Assembly: GCA_011763485.2 (NCBI GenBank)
Contig: JAANSK020199984.1
Span: 1-37,689, forward strand
Source: Isoetes engelmannii
Lineage: Eukaryota > Streptophyta > Lycopodiopsida > Isoetales > Isoetaceae
Length of the DNA stretch: 37,689 bases
Reading direction: 5' to 3'
The position numbers and the translations under genes were made by a program. The notes under the pieces were generated by a model. That model did not search any database, was not told where the DNA came from, and saw only the letters and a program-made list of their open reading frames with translations. The stretch's first letter is position 1. The number at the start of each line of letters is the position of its first letter. Shown here in pieces: positions 10,101-19,599 of the stretch.

Positions 10101-11958
10101 GCATCCCTTGTTGATTTGCTAGACACTGGGTTCCTGGAAAGCTTGCTTGTTGATGCATGCATGCTTGTTGACGCATGCATGCTGGTTGATGCATGCATGC
10201 TTGTTGATGCATGCATGCTGGTTGATGCATGCATGCTTGTTGCGGAAAAATGAATGGTTGGGGTGCTGGTGCCTGAGGCAAAACGATCGGGTAAATAACT
10301 GGTGCTGGTGGTGCTGGTGCTGGTGGAGGTGGTTGAGACAAAATAATTGGCTGAGGCTGAGGCAGAACAAATGGCTGCGGCTGAGGCAGAACAAGTGGCT
10401 GTGGCTGAGGCTGAGGCAGAACAAGTGGCTGAGGCTGAGGCTGAGACAGAACAAGTGTCTGAGGCTGAGGCTGAACAGGTGGCTGAGGCCAGAGTTGTGA
10501 AAATGGTGATGGAAATGCTGGAGCACCCATTTGTCCAAGTTGTGAAAATGGTGATGGGATTGTTGGAACACCCATCTGTCCAGGACGGTATTGAAATCCA
10601 GGCTGCCCTGACAATGTTGGCATACTTGCTGCCGTTTCGGTAGGAAAGTTATGCAACTGGTCAGAATGTCCCAACCATGGCTGTCCAGATTGTACTGGTT
10701 GCCCTGATGTACTTGCAGTAGGTTCCTGCCCATATAAATTGTAATCATAACCTTGTTGTGCTTGTGGGCTTTGTTGCTGCCCATATAGTCTGTATTGTGC
10801 TTGTGATGGTGGTGGTCTTTGTTGAAAGTGCCCTGGTCTTCCAAAAGGTGGTTGTCTTTGTTGAACTTGCCCTGGTGGTTGCCCTGATGTACTTGCAGTA
10901 GGTTCCTGCCCATATGCATTGTAATTATAACCTCGTTGTGCTTGTGGGCTTTGTTGCTGCCCATATAGTCTCTGTTGTGCTTGTGATGGTGGTGGTCTTT
11001 GTTGAAAGTGCCCTGGTCTTCCTAGTGCTTGCGAAGGTGGTGGTCTTTGTTGAACTTGCCCTGGTCTTCTTTGTGCTTGTGGCGGTGATGGTCTTTGTTG
11101 CCCTGGTCTTCTTTGTGCTTGCCCTGGTGGCAGTCTTTGTTGATCTTGCCTTGGTCTTTGTTGGCCATGCGGAGGTGAGAATCTGACTCCAGGTTGTGGA
11201 GCTCCGCCTGATGCTAATGGTGGTGAAGGGGTTCTCAATGCTGCTCGTCCGGGCCTCAATGATGGTTGTAGTGCGTTACGTGGTGGTGATGGTGATCTTC
11301 GTGTAGGTGGTGGTTGTGGTGGTGGTCGTAACATTCCGGCATGACGGGATGGTGGACGTGCGCGCGGTCTCATCTGGGCTTGCATCCCTGGCCCACGTGG
11401 AGTGGTTGGCGAAGGCGAAGGCGAAGGCGATCCATGGATTGGGGGGGACATAGGCCTTTTTTGCCCTCGAGCCATCCTTTGGGCCCGCGGTCTAATTTGG
11501 ACTTGCATCCCTGGCCCACGTGTAGGGACTGGTGGAGGCGAAGGTGATCCATCGGGTGGGGGGGACGCAGGCCTTCTATGCCCTTGAGCCACCTTTTGGG
11601 CCCGCGGTCTCATATGTGCTTGCATCCCTGGCTTACGCGGAGGAGTTGGCGAAGGCGAAGGTGATCCATGGGGTGGGGGTGACCCAAGCCTTCTTTGCCC
11701 TCGAGCCATCTTTTGGCCCTGCGGTCTCATCTGTGCTTGCATCCCTGGCCCACCCGGAGGGGTTGGCGAAGGCGAAGGTGATCCATCGGGTGGGGGGGAC
11801 GCAGGCCTTCTTTGCCCTCGAGCCATCTTTTGGGCCCGCGGTCTCATCTGTGCTTGCATCCCTGGCCCACGCGGAGGGGTTGGCGAAGGCGAAGGTGATC
11901 CATGGCGTGGGGGGGACACAGGCTTTCTTTGCCCTCGAGCCATCCTTGGGGGCCTCAT
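2224..11958 (-). CDS. Giant repeat-rich protein with C-terminal membrane helix and LEA_2-like domain (three coding exons)
   Basis: Join of 11958-9463, 9194-8409 and 7104-2224: 832 + 262 + 1626 = about 2,720 residues. Both introns have GT-AG ends. The donors are GAAGAG|GTACAT and GAGGAG|GTAACT, the acceptors are ACACAG and TTACAG. Every junction is phase 0, so all exon lengths divide by three, which strongly supports the model. There is no signal peptide. Roughly 2,550 residues are low-complexity repeats; then comes a hydrophobic helix at about 2555-2577, a basic KKPR stop and about 140 residues of LEA_2 type ending in CVDC...QC. From family knowledge (NHL, Companion of Cellulose synthase), the N-terminus should be cytosolic and the LEA_2 part outside the membrane. 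A scaffold or cytoskeleton-to-membrane role is only inference. The start ATG at 11958 follows an in-frame TGA at 11970-11968. Two KRKR motifs in exon 2 could also be nuclear signals. A retained intron or a missed 5' exon remains possible. Confidence 0.75.
2226..2724 (-). other. Membrane helix plus LEA_2 / NHL-like C-terminal domain
   Basis: The last 166 residues are the only part resembling a known fold. A hydrophobic segment (TYWLVFLSVLVLIAFSSIMI and following) is ended by STSKKPR, then IHVDSISVQRF, the usual first strand after the helix in NHL/LEA_2 proteins. A series of beta-like stretches follows, ending SSCVDCKLDISSRFAYQCG. The domain is slightly short for the family. The match is by pattern recognition only; a Companion of Cellulose synthase (CC1-type) relationship is a second possibility, since that family also puts a disordered basic N-terminus in front of such a domain. 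Confidence 0.6.
3316..4395 (-). repeat. Tandem duplication of a 540-bp coding block in exon 3
   Basis: 3316-3855 and 3856-4395 align base for base at an offset of exactly 540. I count about 14 differences over roughly 530 bases, about 97 % identity. The unit codes for 180 residues, including NENLHDFSSWIYTHDNMVYD and SSIESGNMEQIDVG. The frame is kept. Confidence 0.9.
4265..4965 (-). repeat. Acidic Trp-containing repeats of 29, 31 and 36 residues
   Basis: Seven units: two pairs of 31 + 29 residues, each pair 180 bp with the pairs offset by exactly 180 (compare 4681 and 4861), then three units of 36 residues. Each unit keeps one Trp in a D.W(K/R)(G/D)E motif, a Phe near F.(D/N)Q and an acidic end. 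The constant Trp suggests selection on the motif rather than on bulk charge alone. Confidence 0.85.
5790..6800 (-). repeat. Arg/Pro-rich GRGR-SQRP repeats in exon 3
   Basis: A 48-bp unit (PGRGR.PGVASQRPLL) is reiterated and embedded in larger duplications with offsets of about 126 and 315 bases (5841 with 6156; 6181 with 6307). All offsets are multiples of three. The GRGR content resembles RG-rich nucleic-acid-binding regions, but no folded RNA-binding domain is visible. Confidence 0.85.
7105..8408 (-). other. Intron 2 (1,304 bp), phase 0
   Basis: On the minus strand it begins GTAACT and ends in a pyrimidine-rich tract and TTACAG. It is AT-rich and has stops in all frames. The open stretches I checked in it (7338-7541 plus, 7387-7671 minus) match no family I know, so I see no second gene or mobile element in it. 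Confidence 0.7.
8409..9194 (-). CDS. Coding exon 2: four 34-residue repeats and a charged helical segment
   Basis: Encodes residues 833-1094. After a basic start containing YKRKRQ there are four near-perfect copies of a 34-residue unit (GPSFVN.SPGQKKYRDSNT, then RYTT.DEYDEISEA). Two shorter related units with GEFTGRDEGQSVSSPS follow. The last third, from EKLKRKRP through QANERIQNAADRLHRAL, looks alpha-helical and may continue as a coiled coil into the start of exon 3. The exon ends in DSEEE before the donor GTAACT at 8408. The two KRKR clusters look like nuclear localisation signals, which is unexpected in a protein with a membrane anchor. Confidence 0.75.
8722..9129 (-). repeat. Four tandem 102-bp units (34 residues each) in exon 2
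   Basis: Units lie at 9129-9028, 9027-8926, 8925-8824 and 8823-8722. They differ at only a few bases, for example His/Arg after SFVN and Val/Ala in TT(V/A)DEY. The low divergence points to recent unequal exchange or gene conversion. Confidence 0.9.
9195..9462 (-). other. Intron 1 (268 bp), phase 0
   Basis: On the minus strand it begins GTACAT after GAAGAG and ends ACACAG. It is AT-rich compared with the flanking exons. The reading frames of exons 1 and 2 join exactly between codons across it. Confidence 0.7.
9463..11958 (-). CDS. Coding exon 1: basic SPSP-rich and Pro/Gln-rich repeats
   Basis: Encodes residues 1-832. It opens with five copies of a 39-residue basic unit (MARGQR..PASPP..GSPSPSPTPP). 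A Pro/Gln region follows with a 60-residue duplication (RPGHFQQRPPPSQAQ, RLYGQQQSPQAQ, YGQEPTASTSGQP), then QPQPLVLPQ repeats, a Cys-Met-His-Gln hexapeptide run and a less repetitive tail. The coding frame stays open past the donor at 9462-9461 to 9388, but the extension is AT-rich and unlike the rest, so the splice after HGRRTEE is preferred. Composition is that of an intrinsically disordered protein; SPSP pairs are typical proline-directed kinase sites, though nothing shows that they are used. Confidence 0.75.
10147..10242 (-). repeat. 18-bp tandem repeat coding for Ala-Cys-Met-His-Gln-(Gln/Pro)
   Basis: About five units, each containing ATGCATGC. It is the only Cys-rich stretch in an otherwise Cys-poor N-terminal region. 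At DNA level each unit also holds CATGCATG, the RY core bound by B3 factors, but inside an exon this is probably coincidence. Confidence 0.9.
10681..11040 (-). repeat. 180-bp direct duplication in exon 1
   Basis: The blocks from about 10690 and about 10870 align at an offset of exactly 180 for roughly 150 bases. Each codes for YGQEPTASTSGQP preceded by RPPPSQAQ and a GQQQSPQAQ..Y tract. The frame is kept. Confidence 0.85.
11356..11943 (-). repeat. Five tandem 117-bp units (39 residues) at the protein N-terminus
   Basis: Units run MARGQR...PRAQK with an SPSPSP core and a GPGMQAQMRPR end; the fifth is one residue longer. Similar DNA continues upstream of the start codon to about 12050, showing that a sixth unit once existed or is still transcribed as leader. 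Confidence 0.9.
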
Positions 11959-11967
11959 ATTGCTTGT

Positions 11968-12090
11968 TCAAATCATTGGAGGTGCAGGTGGTCCATGGCG
12001 TGGAGGGAACACAAGCCTTCTTTGCCCTGGAGCCATCCTTTGGAGCCACATATTGCTTGTTCGATTCATTGCTTCATCTTCAAACCCCAT
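11968..12090 (-). other. 40-codon upstream ORF in the same frame as the large gene
   Basis: ATG at 12090 opens MGFEDEAMNRTSNMWLQRMA and runs 40 codons in the same frame as the main start, ending at TGA 11970-11968. Three codons separate that stop from the ATG at 11958. The peptide is plainly a diverged copy of the 39-residue repeat unit (QRMAPGQRR..FPPRHGPPAPP), so it was probably once the real N-terminus. It could now act as an upstream ORF, or a missed splice could remove the stop. Confidence 0.55.
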
Positions 12091-12131
12091 AGATCAAGCA
12101 CAAGCCTCCGGGCCATTTTGGTGGTAGACAT
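12066..12131 (-). other. 21-codon upstream ORF, overlapping frame
   Basis: ATG at 12131 opens MSTTKMARRLVLDLWGLKMKQ and stops at 12068-12066, overlapping the 12090 ATG in another frame. It matters only if transcription starts above 12131, which I cannot see; no clear TATA box is visible close upstream. Confidence 0.3.
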
Positions 12132-14656
12132 TTTTGCATCTTCTTACATCACAAACCACATCCTTTTGTTTTACGCAGTTGGATCTCTGATGCCACGTTA
12201 ATTGCAATATGTCAGACATTCAAGGTTAACATAACGGTTTCTAGAATCTAATGTACTATTGTTTTTTTGCCTAAGGTTGACCATTATTACTAGAAAGCCT
12301 CGGCCTTTCTGAACAAATGACCCCCTTTCTACTTGGCTTGTGGGTAAAATGGGTCTCATGCGCAACCTTCTACAGGAGAAACAATTACAAGCACAGCTCC
12401 TCCTTTGAAGACCTCACCATGCAAAGAAACTTGGCAATGCATCCAACTGACCCTCTTATTGACCCTGAAACCTATGATTAAAAAGAAAAGAACTGACCCT
12501 CTTATTGACCCTGAAACCTATGATTAAAAAGAAAAGAATGGCAGCGCAGGTTCCAGGTTCTGGGGGAAAGTTATTTTGTACTACACAATACACAATTATG
12601 TGATCTATTCTGAATAATTTGCCCTTTGCAGCGTTTTTAAAACTTTAAAACTCTGAACAAAGGCTCTTATAGTTTTCCCATAGTAAAAATTTGCTCACCT
12701 CAAATGGTTATCCTCCTTTGAATTTCTGCACAGTCTCCTTCTAATGAATCTGCTTTTCTTTGTAGTTTGCTTCCCCATGGGAGAGCAGTCCTCATGGGTC
12801 TTATCTCTTTGAATTGGTTCTGTATTCAACCATATAATCAAGAATTATCCTTAGATTGTGCCCTTAAGAAACTATATCAGTTATAAATGAGATAATTTGA
12901 AAAAGTAAAAACTCTTCATAAACACAATTACCTTCCGTGCCACGACGTCCTAAACATGATGCTTCTTGCATGGTCATAAAATTATATATCCCTCCACTTC
13001 ACTTCATGATGCAATTTCATAAAACAACAAGATACGATAACGGATATCTCAGATGCAACAAGCAGGGTAAGAGTTGGTTTACCAAAAAACTAGTTCTCAA
13101 AAATGAAGCCACTTTGCAAAGAATCAAGGCCAAGCAGAAGAACCTGTTTCAACAAAGAACTTATGAATCGGCAACAATTCAACCTAAACTCTGAACAATC
13201 CACGCACAAGGAAAGGTCTGTTTGTTCCCCAACTGTCCTATGGTGCCTGCTTGTCAATCTTTCTGCTGCCATGGTAGAAATGTAATTCAAATACTTCGCT
13301 CGCACACTTGAATAAAAATTGAACTAGAAAGAGGTGCAACATAAGGTTTTAAATCCTTAAACACAATGTGAAGCTACTGCTGCAATAGAACAACAGTAAA
13401 TGCCCTATCATACGACAGACACAGCTATAGGCAATCTTTGATGTCTAACATCAAACAAAACTTCTAGTGGTCTTCTGCATAGATAAACCACAAAAATACC
13501 CCATCAACAAATATCGGCTGCATTTTGACTACTCGTAGGTAGGCTAATTAAGGTTCCTTGCTTTGCTGTAGGCGAATGATCCAATGAGGAATTTTAGGTC
13601 ATTGGGCATATCAACATCTAACTATTGAAAGTCGATTTTTAAAAAAATAAAAAGTCGATTCTCAAAAATTAATACTATTTCCCTCTCTAAATAGGATATT
13701 GCCGAATAAGAGGACAAGTTTCTTATAGCCCATTCCCTTTTCATCTACTGTAGGAGGCAATCTCAAATAGTGCTTCTGATATAGGGCACTGTGGGCTTCG
13801 ATGTTAGAAGTCGTGATGTCCAATGCTGATACAATTAGTGCAGTACCCAGTCCGTTCATAGAATCCTCACAGCTGTATTTTGTCTCTCTCTGTATCTTGT
13901 GGCACATCCCTTTTGCAAGAGAGACATTTTCAAATAAAGCATCCACGGCCAACTGTGCTTAGATATTAAATGTTGCCGTGATAAACAAAGTTTAGCTCCA
14001 TACTCATACAAATAAGTATTGAACTTTTGAAGCTAATCCGGTCTACCAAGCCCATTTATAGAATCCCCAGAACTTGCACTTTTTTTTAACCTTCGAAGCT
14101 GTCCTAGTTTACCAGTCCATTAATAAAAATCCTGGAACATGTTTCTTTTGCTCATGAGAAGAACATACAAGCATATCTTGTTGAACAAGACCTCCACCTA
14201 AGGCCAATATTGCAAGATAACAAAGAGTGACAGCTTCTACCCACTCAATTGACATGCAAACTTTAGCTTCAAATTAGCATTGAGCAACAGTTGAACATCA
14301 TCTGATATGCAGATTTTAGCATTGAAACAACTCTCGTGTTTCAACCTTATTACCTTAGGAGCTACATCATGACACGCATGAGCTTGTCCCTTAGAAGAAT
14401 GTTAACAAAAACATGCGTATGTTATAATCCGAGATGGCAGTAATCATTATAGAGCATTGTTTAAAGCAATTGTACACAGTCACATTTTGCTGGGTGATTG
14501 TTGAGAATGCTGCAATACTAAGTCAGGTTCTGCTGGCGGGTTGACACAATACTTTTTATTCATTCTCTGTAGTTCAGTACAGTATCTTAGGATGTAAGTT
14601 GAAATGAAATGTATGAGATCGGGAATGCAGAACCACGGATGAATCACCGACATGTA
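12091..14656. other. 5' flank of the large gene; no further gene recognised
   Basis: AT-rich DNA between the large gene and the copia element. Open stretches at 12937-13194 (plus) and 13662-13952 (minus) have no recognisable domain. I could not define a promoter. A missed non-coding 5' exon may lie here. Confidence 0.5.
12445..12536. repeat. Perfect 46-bp tandem duplication
   Basis: 12445-12490 and 12491-12536 are identical (starting AACTGACCCTC, ending AAAGAAAAG). Identity over the whole unit suggests a recent slippage or repair event. Confidence 0.95.
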
Positions 14657-14661
14657 GAATG

Positions 14662-14874
14662 TGTGTGTAAAGAGTAAGAGGAGACGCAGGTATCAGCACT
14701 GACAAAAAAAGAAGATTCTATCATTCAAAAACGTCATTAAGCCAAATACATCTTCACAAGACTCATAATAGAAAGTTTATCTACTACAACATGTCAACAC
14801 CTACACCTGCTTTTTCATATATACTATGTACATTATGTACATACACATTTGCACCATCAACTAATTGTCTAACA
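14662..14874 (-). repeat. 3' LTR of the copia fossil
   Basis: About 213 bp. On the plus strand it ends CTAACA, matching the end of the other LTR, and begins TGTGTG next to GAATG. Confidence 0.9.
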
Positions 14875-14886
14875 AATTCTCCCCTT
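14875..14886 (-). other. Polypurine tract of the copia fossil
   Basis: AAGGGGAGAATT on the minus strand, directly beside the 3' LTR, as expected for plus-strand priming. Confidence 0.85.
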
Positions 14887-14896
14887 AATGTGCTGG

Positions 14897-15313
14897 TTAT
14901 TTTAGAAAAAGTGTTGATGAGACCACTCCAAGGCGCTGCCTCAGATCCCCGAACTTTGTCCTAGGAAGTTCCTTTGTCAAAATATCAGCCACTTGATCAT
15001 CTGTTCTGCAATGAACTAGATCAGCAATACCATTTTCAACTGCTTCTCTATAAAAATGATAATGGGTAGCAATATGTTTCGTTCTGCTGTGAAATACTGG
15101 ATTTTTAGTCAAGTATATGCTGCTCATGTTATCACAGTAAATAATCACTGGTTCTTGTTGGCCAAATCCCAAGTTGGCTAGCAACTTGCTTAACCACATG
15201 ACTTCACAAGCCGCTGCAGAACAAGCCTTGTATTCAGCCTCCGTTGAACTTATAGACACCGTATCTTGTTTCTTGCTCAACCAACTTAATGCAGCTGATT
15301 CAAAATTGAACAC
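14897..15313 (-). pseudogene. Copia RNase H region (fossil)
   Basis: Contains SWLSKKQDTVSISSTEAEYK, the copia RNase H signature, with DNMSSIYLTKNPVFHSRTKH and DILTKELPR toward the end. It stops shortly before the polypurine tract. Confidence 0.88.
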
Positions 15314-16355
15314 ATGCTCCTACGGACCTCCTATCATCCACGCATCCTGCGTGATCAGCGTCACAATAACCCTGCAGCTGAAAGTTGCTGATTTTATCAT
15401 AATTCAGCCGATAATTCAATGTACCTTCAACATACCTTGGAACTCGTTTGGCAGCCATCCAATGAGTTACAGTGGGCTTAGACATAAACCTACTCAATAC
15501 TCCTACAGCATAAGAGAAGTCAGGCCTCGTGAGTGTCAAATATATAAGAGATCCAACGAGCTGACCATATATATTCCTGTCAAATGATTCTGCTTTGTCA
15601 AACTTTGACAGTTTTAAACTAATTTCAATTGGCGTGGCCAATGGATTACATTCTTCCATATGAAATTTCTTCAAAATCTCATGCGCATACTTGCTTTGGG
15701 AAAGAAAAATCCCTGCATCATGCTGCCATGCCTCTCTATACCAAGAAAATAATGCACTTGCAAGCATTGCTTTCACTTCTGAAATTTCAAATTCACTTGC
15801 AAGCATTGCTTTCACTTCTGAAATTTGTCCAGCAGAATTACCTATAATTATAAGATCATTAACGAAAAAACGACGACTATCAGAATTTCAGTACCATTCA
15901 ACTTCACATATAGAGAGTGATCCGTGTCACTTCTCCTAAAGCTTTCGCACAAGGACATCATGAATTCTGTTGTACCAAGCACAAGGTGCTTGTTTCAAAC
16001 CATACAATGATTTTCCCAATTTACAAACGAATGATTCTTTACCTGGCACCTCGAAACCTAATGGCTGCTCCATGTAGACCTCCTCCTTGAGGTTGCCATG
16101 TAAGAATGTATTTTTTACATCCATTTGATGTAATGGCCAACTTTGATTTGCTGCTAAGGCAATGATGGTTCTTATTGGTGGCATTTTTGCCACAAGAGCA
16201 AAGGTTTCCTCGTAATCTATTCCTTCCCTTTGCGAGTAACCTTTTGCAACCAGTCTTGCTTTGTATTTATCTATGCTGCCACCGGCTTTATATTTGACTC
16301 TATAGACCCATTTTGAGCCTATTACATGCTGATTTTGCGGTTTTGGAACCAACAC
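15300..16355 (-). pseudogene. Copia reverse transcriptase region (fossil)
   Basis: Signatures of the family: GSKWVYRVKYKAGGSIDKYK, LVAKGYSQREGIDYEETFA, HQMDVKNTFLHGNL, YGLKQAP and, further on, GSLIYLTLTRPDFSYAVGVL. Part of the copia fossil. Confidence 0.88.
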
Positions 16356-16482
16356 CTAAGTATGGTTTTTCATGAGAGCTTTGTACTCTTCATTCATTGC
16401 ATTTCGCCATCCTTGGCGTTTAACAGCTTCTTCACATGAAGAAGGAAGCAAAGCATTCAAAATTTCTGTCATGAGAGCAAAA

Positions 16483-17454
16483 TTACAATGCTCTTGTTTC
16501 TCTGGTTTTGCTCCGCGTGAGAGGTGGAGAGTACCGCGAAGGAGCCAAAAACTGTAAATCAAACTTTGCTTTCTGATTTTTAGCATGTGTACCATTATTT
16601 GTACTTGGCTGTCCACTGCTTGTACTTGGCTGATCTGCAGATTTTTTATAATACCAAAATTCTTCACCAGTTTCGTCTTTAAACGTGACAATTTTGCTTT
16701 CCTTACTTTGATCCACCTGCGGGGCTTGCGGCTGATCTGGGAGAGTATCAAGAACATCCTCAAATGTCGGAAAAGGATCTTCCCCTTGATCCATGGATGA
16801 TAGAACAGCGGATCCATCATTCTTTTCATCAAAAGTGACATCTCGGGATATGATCAATTTCTTATTTATAAGATCCCATAACTTATAGGCTTTACTCTTT
16901 TCATTGTCGCCAACAAATATACAAGGAATGGCTCTATCATCAAACTTAGATTTATAATTCAGATCGCATGCATAGGCTTTACATCCAAAGATTTTCAAAT
17001 GCTTTACTGTTGGTTTGACACCTGTAAATGCCTCCTGCGGAGTAATACGATTTAGAGCCTTTGTTGGTGCTCTATTAATCAAATACACTACAGTTTGTAC
17101 TGCTGCTGCCCAAAAACTTCGAGGTAAGCGCTTACCTTTCAGCATACTCCGTGCCAAATTACGTATGGACCTGTTCATGCATTCTACGACACCATTTTGC
17201 TGCGGCGTATGAGGAGTTGTTAGCTGCCTTCTTATACCTACATTGCGGAGATACGCGTTAAATGCATTTGATGTGTACTCTCCTCCATTATCGCTACGCA
17301 GATTCTGAATGTTATGCCCTGTTATGTTCTCCACCATAGCTCGAAACTCCTTGAATTTCACCAAAACTGCAGATTTTGCTCCTCCTATTGCTCCTCCTAT
17401 TGTGTCACAAAATATCTTGCTCCTCCTATTGCTGGTATCTTCATAGGTCCGCAA
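16483..17454 (-). pseudogene. Copia integrase region (fossil)
   Basis: Integrase core text such as LRSDNGGEYTS, HTPQQNGVVE and RSFWAAAVQTVVYLINRAPT, then KIFGCKAYA and a variable linker. Order and spacing fit Ty1/copia, where integrase precedes reverse transcriptase. Confidence 0.88.
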
Positions 17455-18178
17455 ACATTCGAGTGTACCAATTGTAACACTCTAGTAGCTTGCATCGACT
17501 TCCCTTTCGGAAAAGGGAGCTCGTCATCTTTCCAAGTTTGCAAGCTTCACAACAGTAATCAGTAGATTTGAAAGCAGGTAAGTCTCTCACCATATTTTTT
17601 GTTTTCATTTTCTTCACGCAATCGAATGAAAGGTGGCCAAGTCTCTCATGCCATAAAATCTGCTCCTCCGGTTTCTTATCCATTACATTCTGATTTTCAG
17701 CAGTCATATTGTGATTTTCTTCGAAGATTGGAATACCGCAAAATTTATAAAGTCTTCCTTCCCTTTTGGCTCTTCCAATTACTTCAGGATGCTGTCCTTT
17801 AGTGACAATTAAGGCTTCATCTTCATCAAATATTACGCGAAGACCTTTATCGATAAAGGAGGCAACTGATAACAAATTCTTCTTCAAGTGTGGCACATAA
17901 AGTACCTCTCGTACCTTTCTTAATTCTCCATTTGGCATTGAGAGTTTTACATCACCTATGGCTTCAACTTTCAGTGTGGATTCATTTCCCAAAAGAATGT
18001 TTTGTCCACGAGCAGGCTGCCTATTATTTACAATGTTTGGATTTCCGCTCATGTGACGGATAGTGCCACTATCAAGAATGAAAGACTTATCATTCATTTC
18101 TGCACTGTTTGTCTGACCAACCACACTAGTTTCACATTCTAGATCATCAAAATTGGGCACAAGATAATACGAATCCAC
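17441..18178 (-). pseudogene. Copia protease and GAG-pre-integrase region (fossil)
   Basis: A protease-like FILDSG motif is followed by typical copia text (LKVEAIGDVKLSMPNG, VLYVPHLKKNLLSV) and the GAG-pre-integrase signature LWHERLGHLSFD with C..CKLGK. Part of the copia fossil. Confidence 0.85.
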
Positions 18179-18269
18179 ATACTCTTCATTACCACAGTAG
18201 ATGTCATAAACACCTTGTTTGCCATCACTTTCAATTCCTGTATGGGCAAAATTACCTTGGTCGGAATAA

Positions 18270-19327
18270 TTACTTTGTCCTCGTCTTCCTCAATCCCGAC
18301 CTCTCTTCCACCACGCGCTCTTCCATGCCCATAATACCAATCACTTCCTTGGCTTCTTTGGCTGGACCACTGGTTTTCTGAATGTTTAGAAGTAAAATGT
18401 TTAGAAGTAGAAGGCACATTCCTTGCTGTTTGTTCATCACCATTCCATGGAGTATTGCGATAACCTCCTCGACCTCTACCTCGTTGTTGCTGGAAATTTG
18501 ATGAAGAGGAAGCTTCATTATTATTATTGTAATTTCTGTAATTTCTGCGGGATCCAAAGTTTTGACTTCCTCTTCTACATGACCTTTATATTGCTGCTGA
18601 TTTCTTGCAAACAAGGCTTCTTCATGCTCTTGGACCTTAGAGTCCAACTCCTTTTGCAACAATACAGAGGAGACCTCTACAAAAGTGGGCGCATATGCAT
18701 CTTTCCTAGCTTTGTAGGAATCAAGAAACACATCATATTCCTTTGCGCCCGTGCAAAGCGCATGCAACAACTCCTTCTCAGTGGGCGGATCTCCAATGAC
18801 CGTGAGCTGACTTTTTATGCCTTCAAGTTCACCCAGGATCTTCATGACACTTCCAAAATCACTTAGTTTTAGAGAATTTAATGTGTTTCTCAAGTATTGC
18901 CTTCTTGATTCATTTATTGTCTCATACAAATTCTTCAACTTCTCCCAAGCTGATCGGGATGTTTTCTCTTCGATAATATGCTGTCTGACTTCATCAGTAC
19001 AGTAAATTTTGAGAAAGGCAAGTGTCATACGATCCTTTTGGTCCCATTCTTTTGTTCACTACTTCTTTGCTTGAAGGTTTCAGGTGCCTTTTCCTTCCGC
19101 CTTCTAAATGGACCCTCATCAAAGAGGGGATTATATGCCTCCTCAATGTCACTATACGAGGTTTCTGCTTCAGGCCTTGGGTGTTCACCACTCACATATT
19201 CCCATAGACCTTTTACCTCAAGCACGGGCTCCATCAAATTCTTCCAAGGATTATAATTCTTGCCATTGAGAATGTACCCGTCTTGGAAAAGGATTTTCTC
19301 CAACGAACTCTCCATAATCCACCACAA
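18270..19327 (-). pseudogene. Copia gag region (fossil)
   Basis: Holds the plant copia gag pattern: an N-terminal LNGKNYNPWK-like start, WEKLKNLYE, then LKLSDFGSVMKILGELEGIK and a basic C-terminal part. It lies directly downstream of the primer site. Fossil; part of the element at 14662-19831. Confidence 0.8.
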
Positions 19328-19599
19328 TCCATTCTGTCACCAAATCCTGAATTTGTCACAGACATGCACTTTGTGGGTAAGTTTCAAGGAACGTCCAGCA
19401 AATTCGACGAATTATTTGTTTGGCACAACGGGCCAAAGATAGGAGCCAAAAAAGAGCAGGCCAAACAAGGAGGAAACGATTTGGCTTGTACGAGCCAAAA
19501 AATGGCTGTGTAATCAGCTTTTTGAGACGTCACAATTTCAGCAATTTATTGTGACGAATTTGCTTGCTGATGTGCAGCGGAGGCCCAGGGATCAATTGC

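Noticed and set aside
10119-10964. 281-codon His/Leu-rich open stretch on the minus strand opposite frame of exon 1
   Set aside because: Shadow of the Pro/Gln repeats in another frame; composition follows the exon and there is no splice or start evidence.
11633-12049. 138-codon open stretch on the minus strand in another frame across the 39-residue repeats (KDGSRAKKACVP units)
   Set aside because: It begins at GTG with no ATG anywhere in it. Repeats whose length divides by three keep other frames open by chance, so a dual-coding claim is not supported.
12937-13194. 85-codon plus-strand open stretch upstream of the giant gene
   Set aside because: No recognisable domain or plant-gene features; the length is expected by chance.
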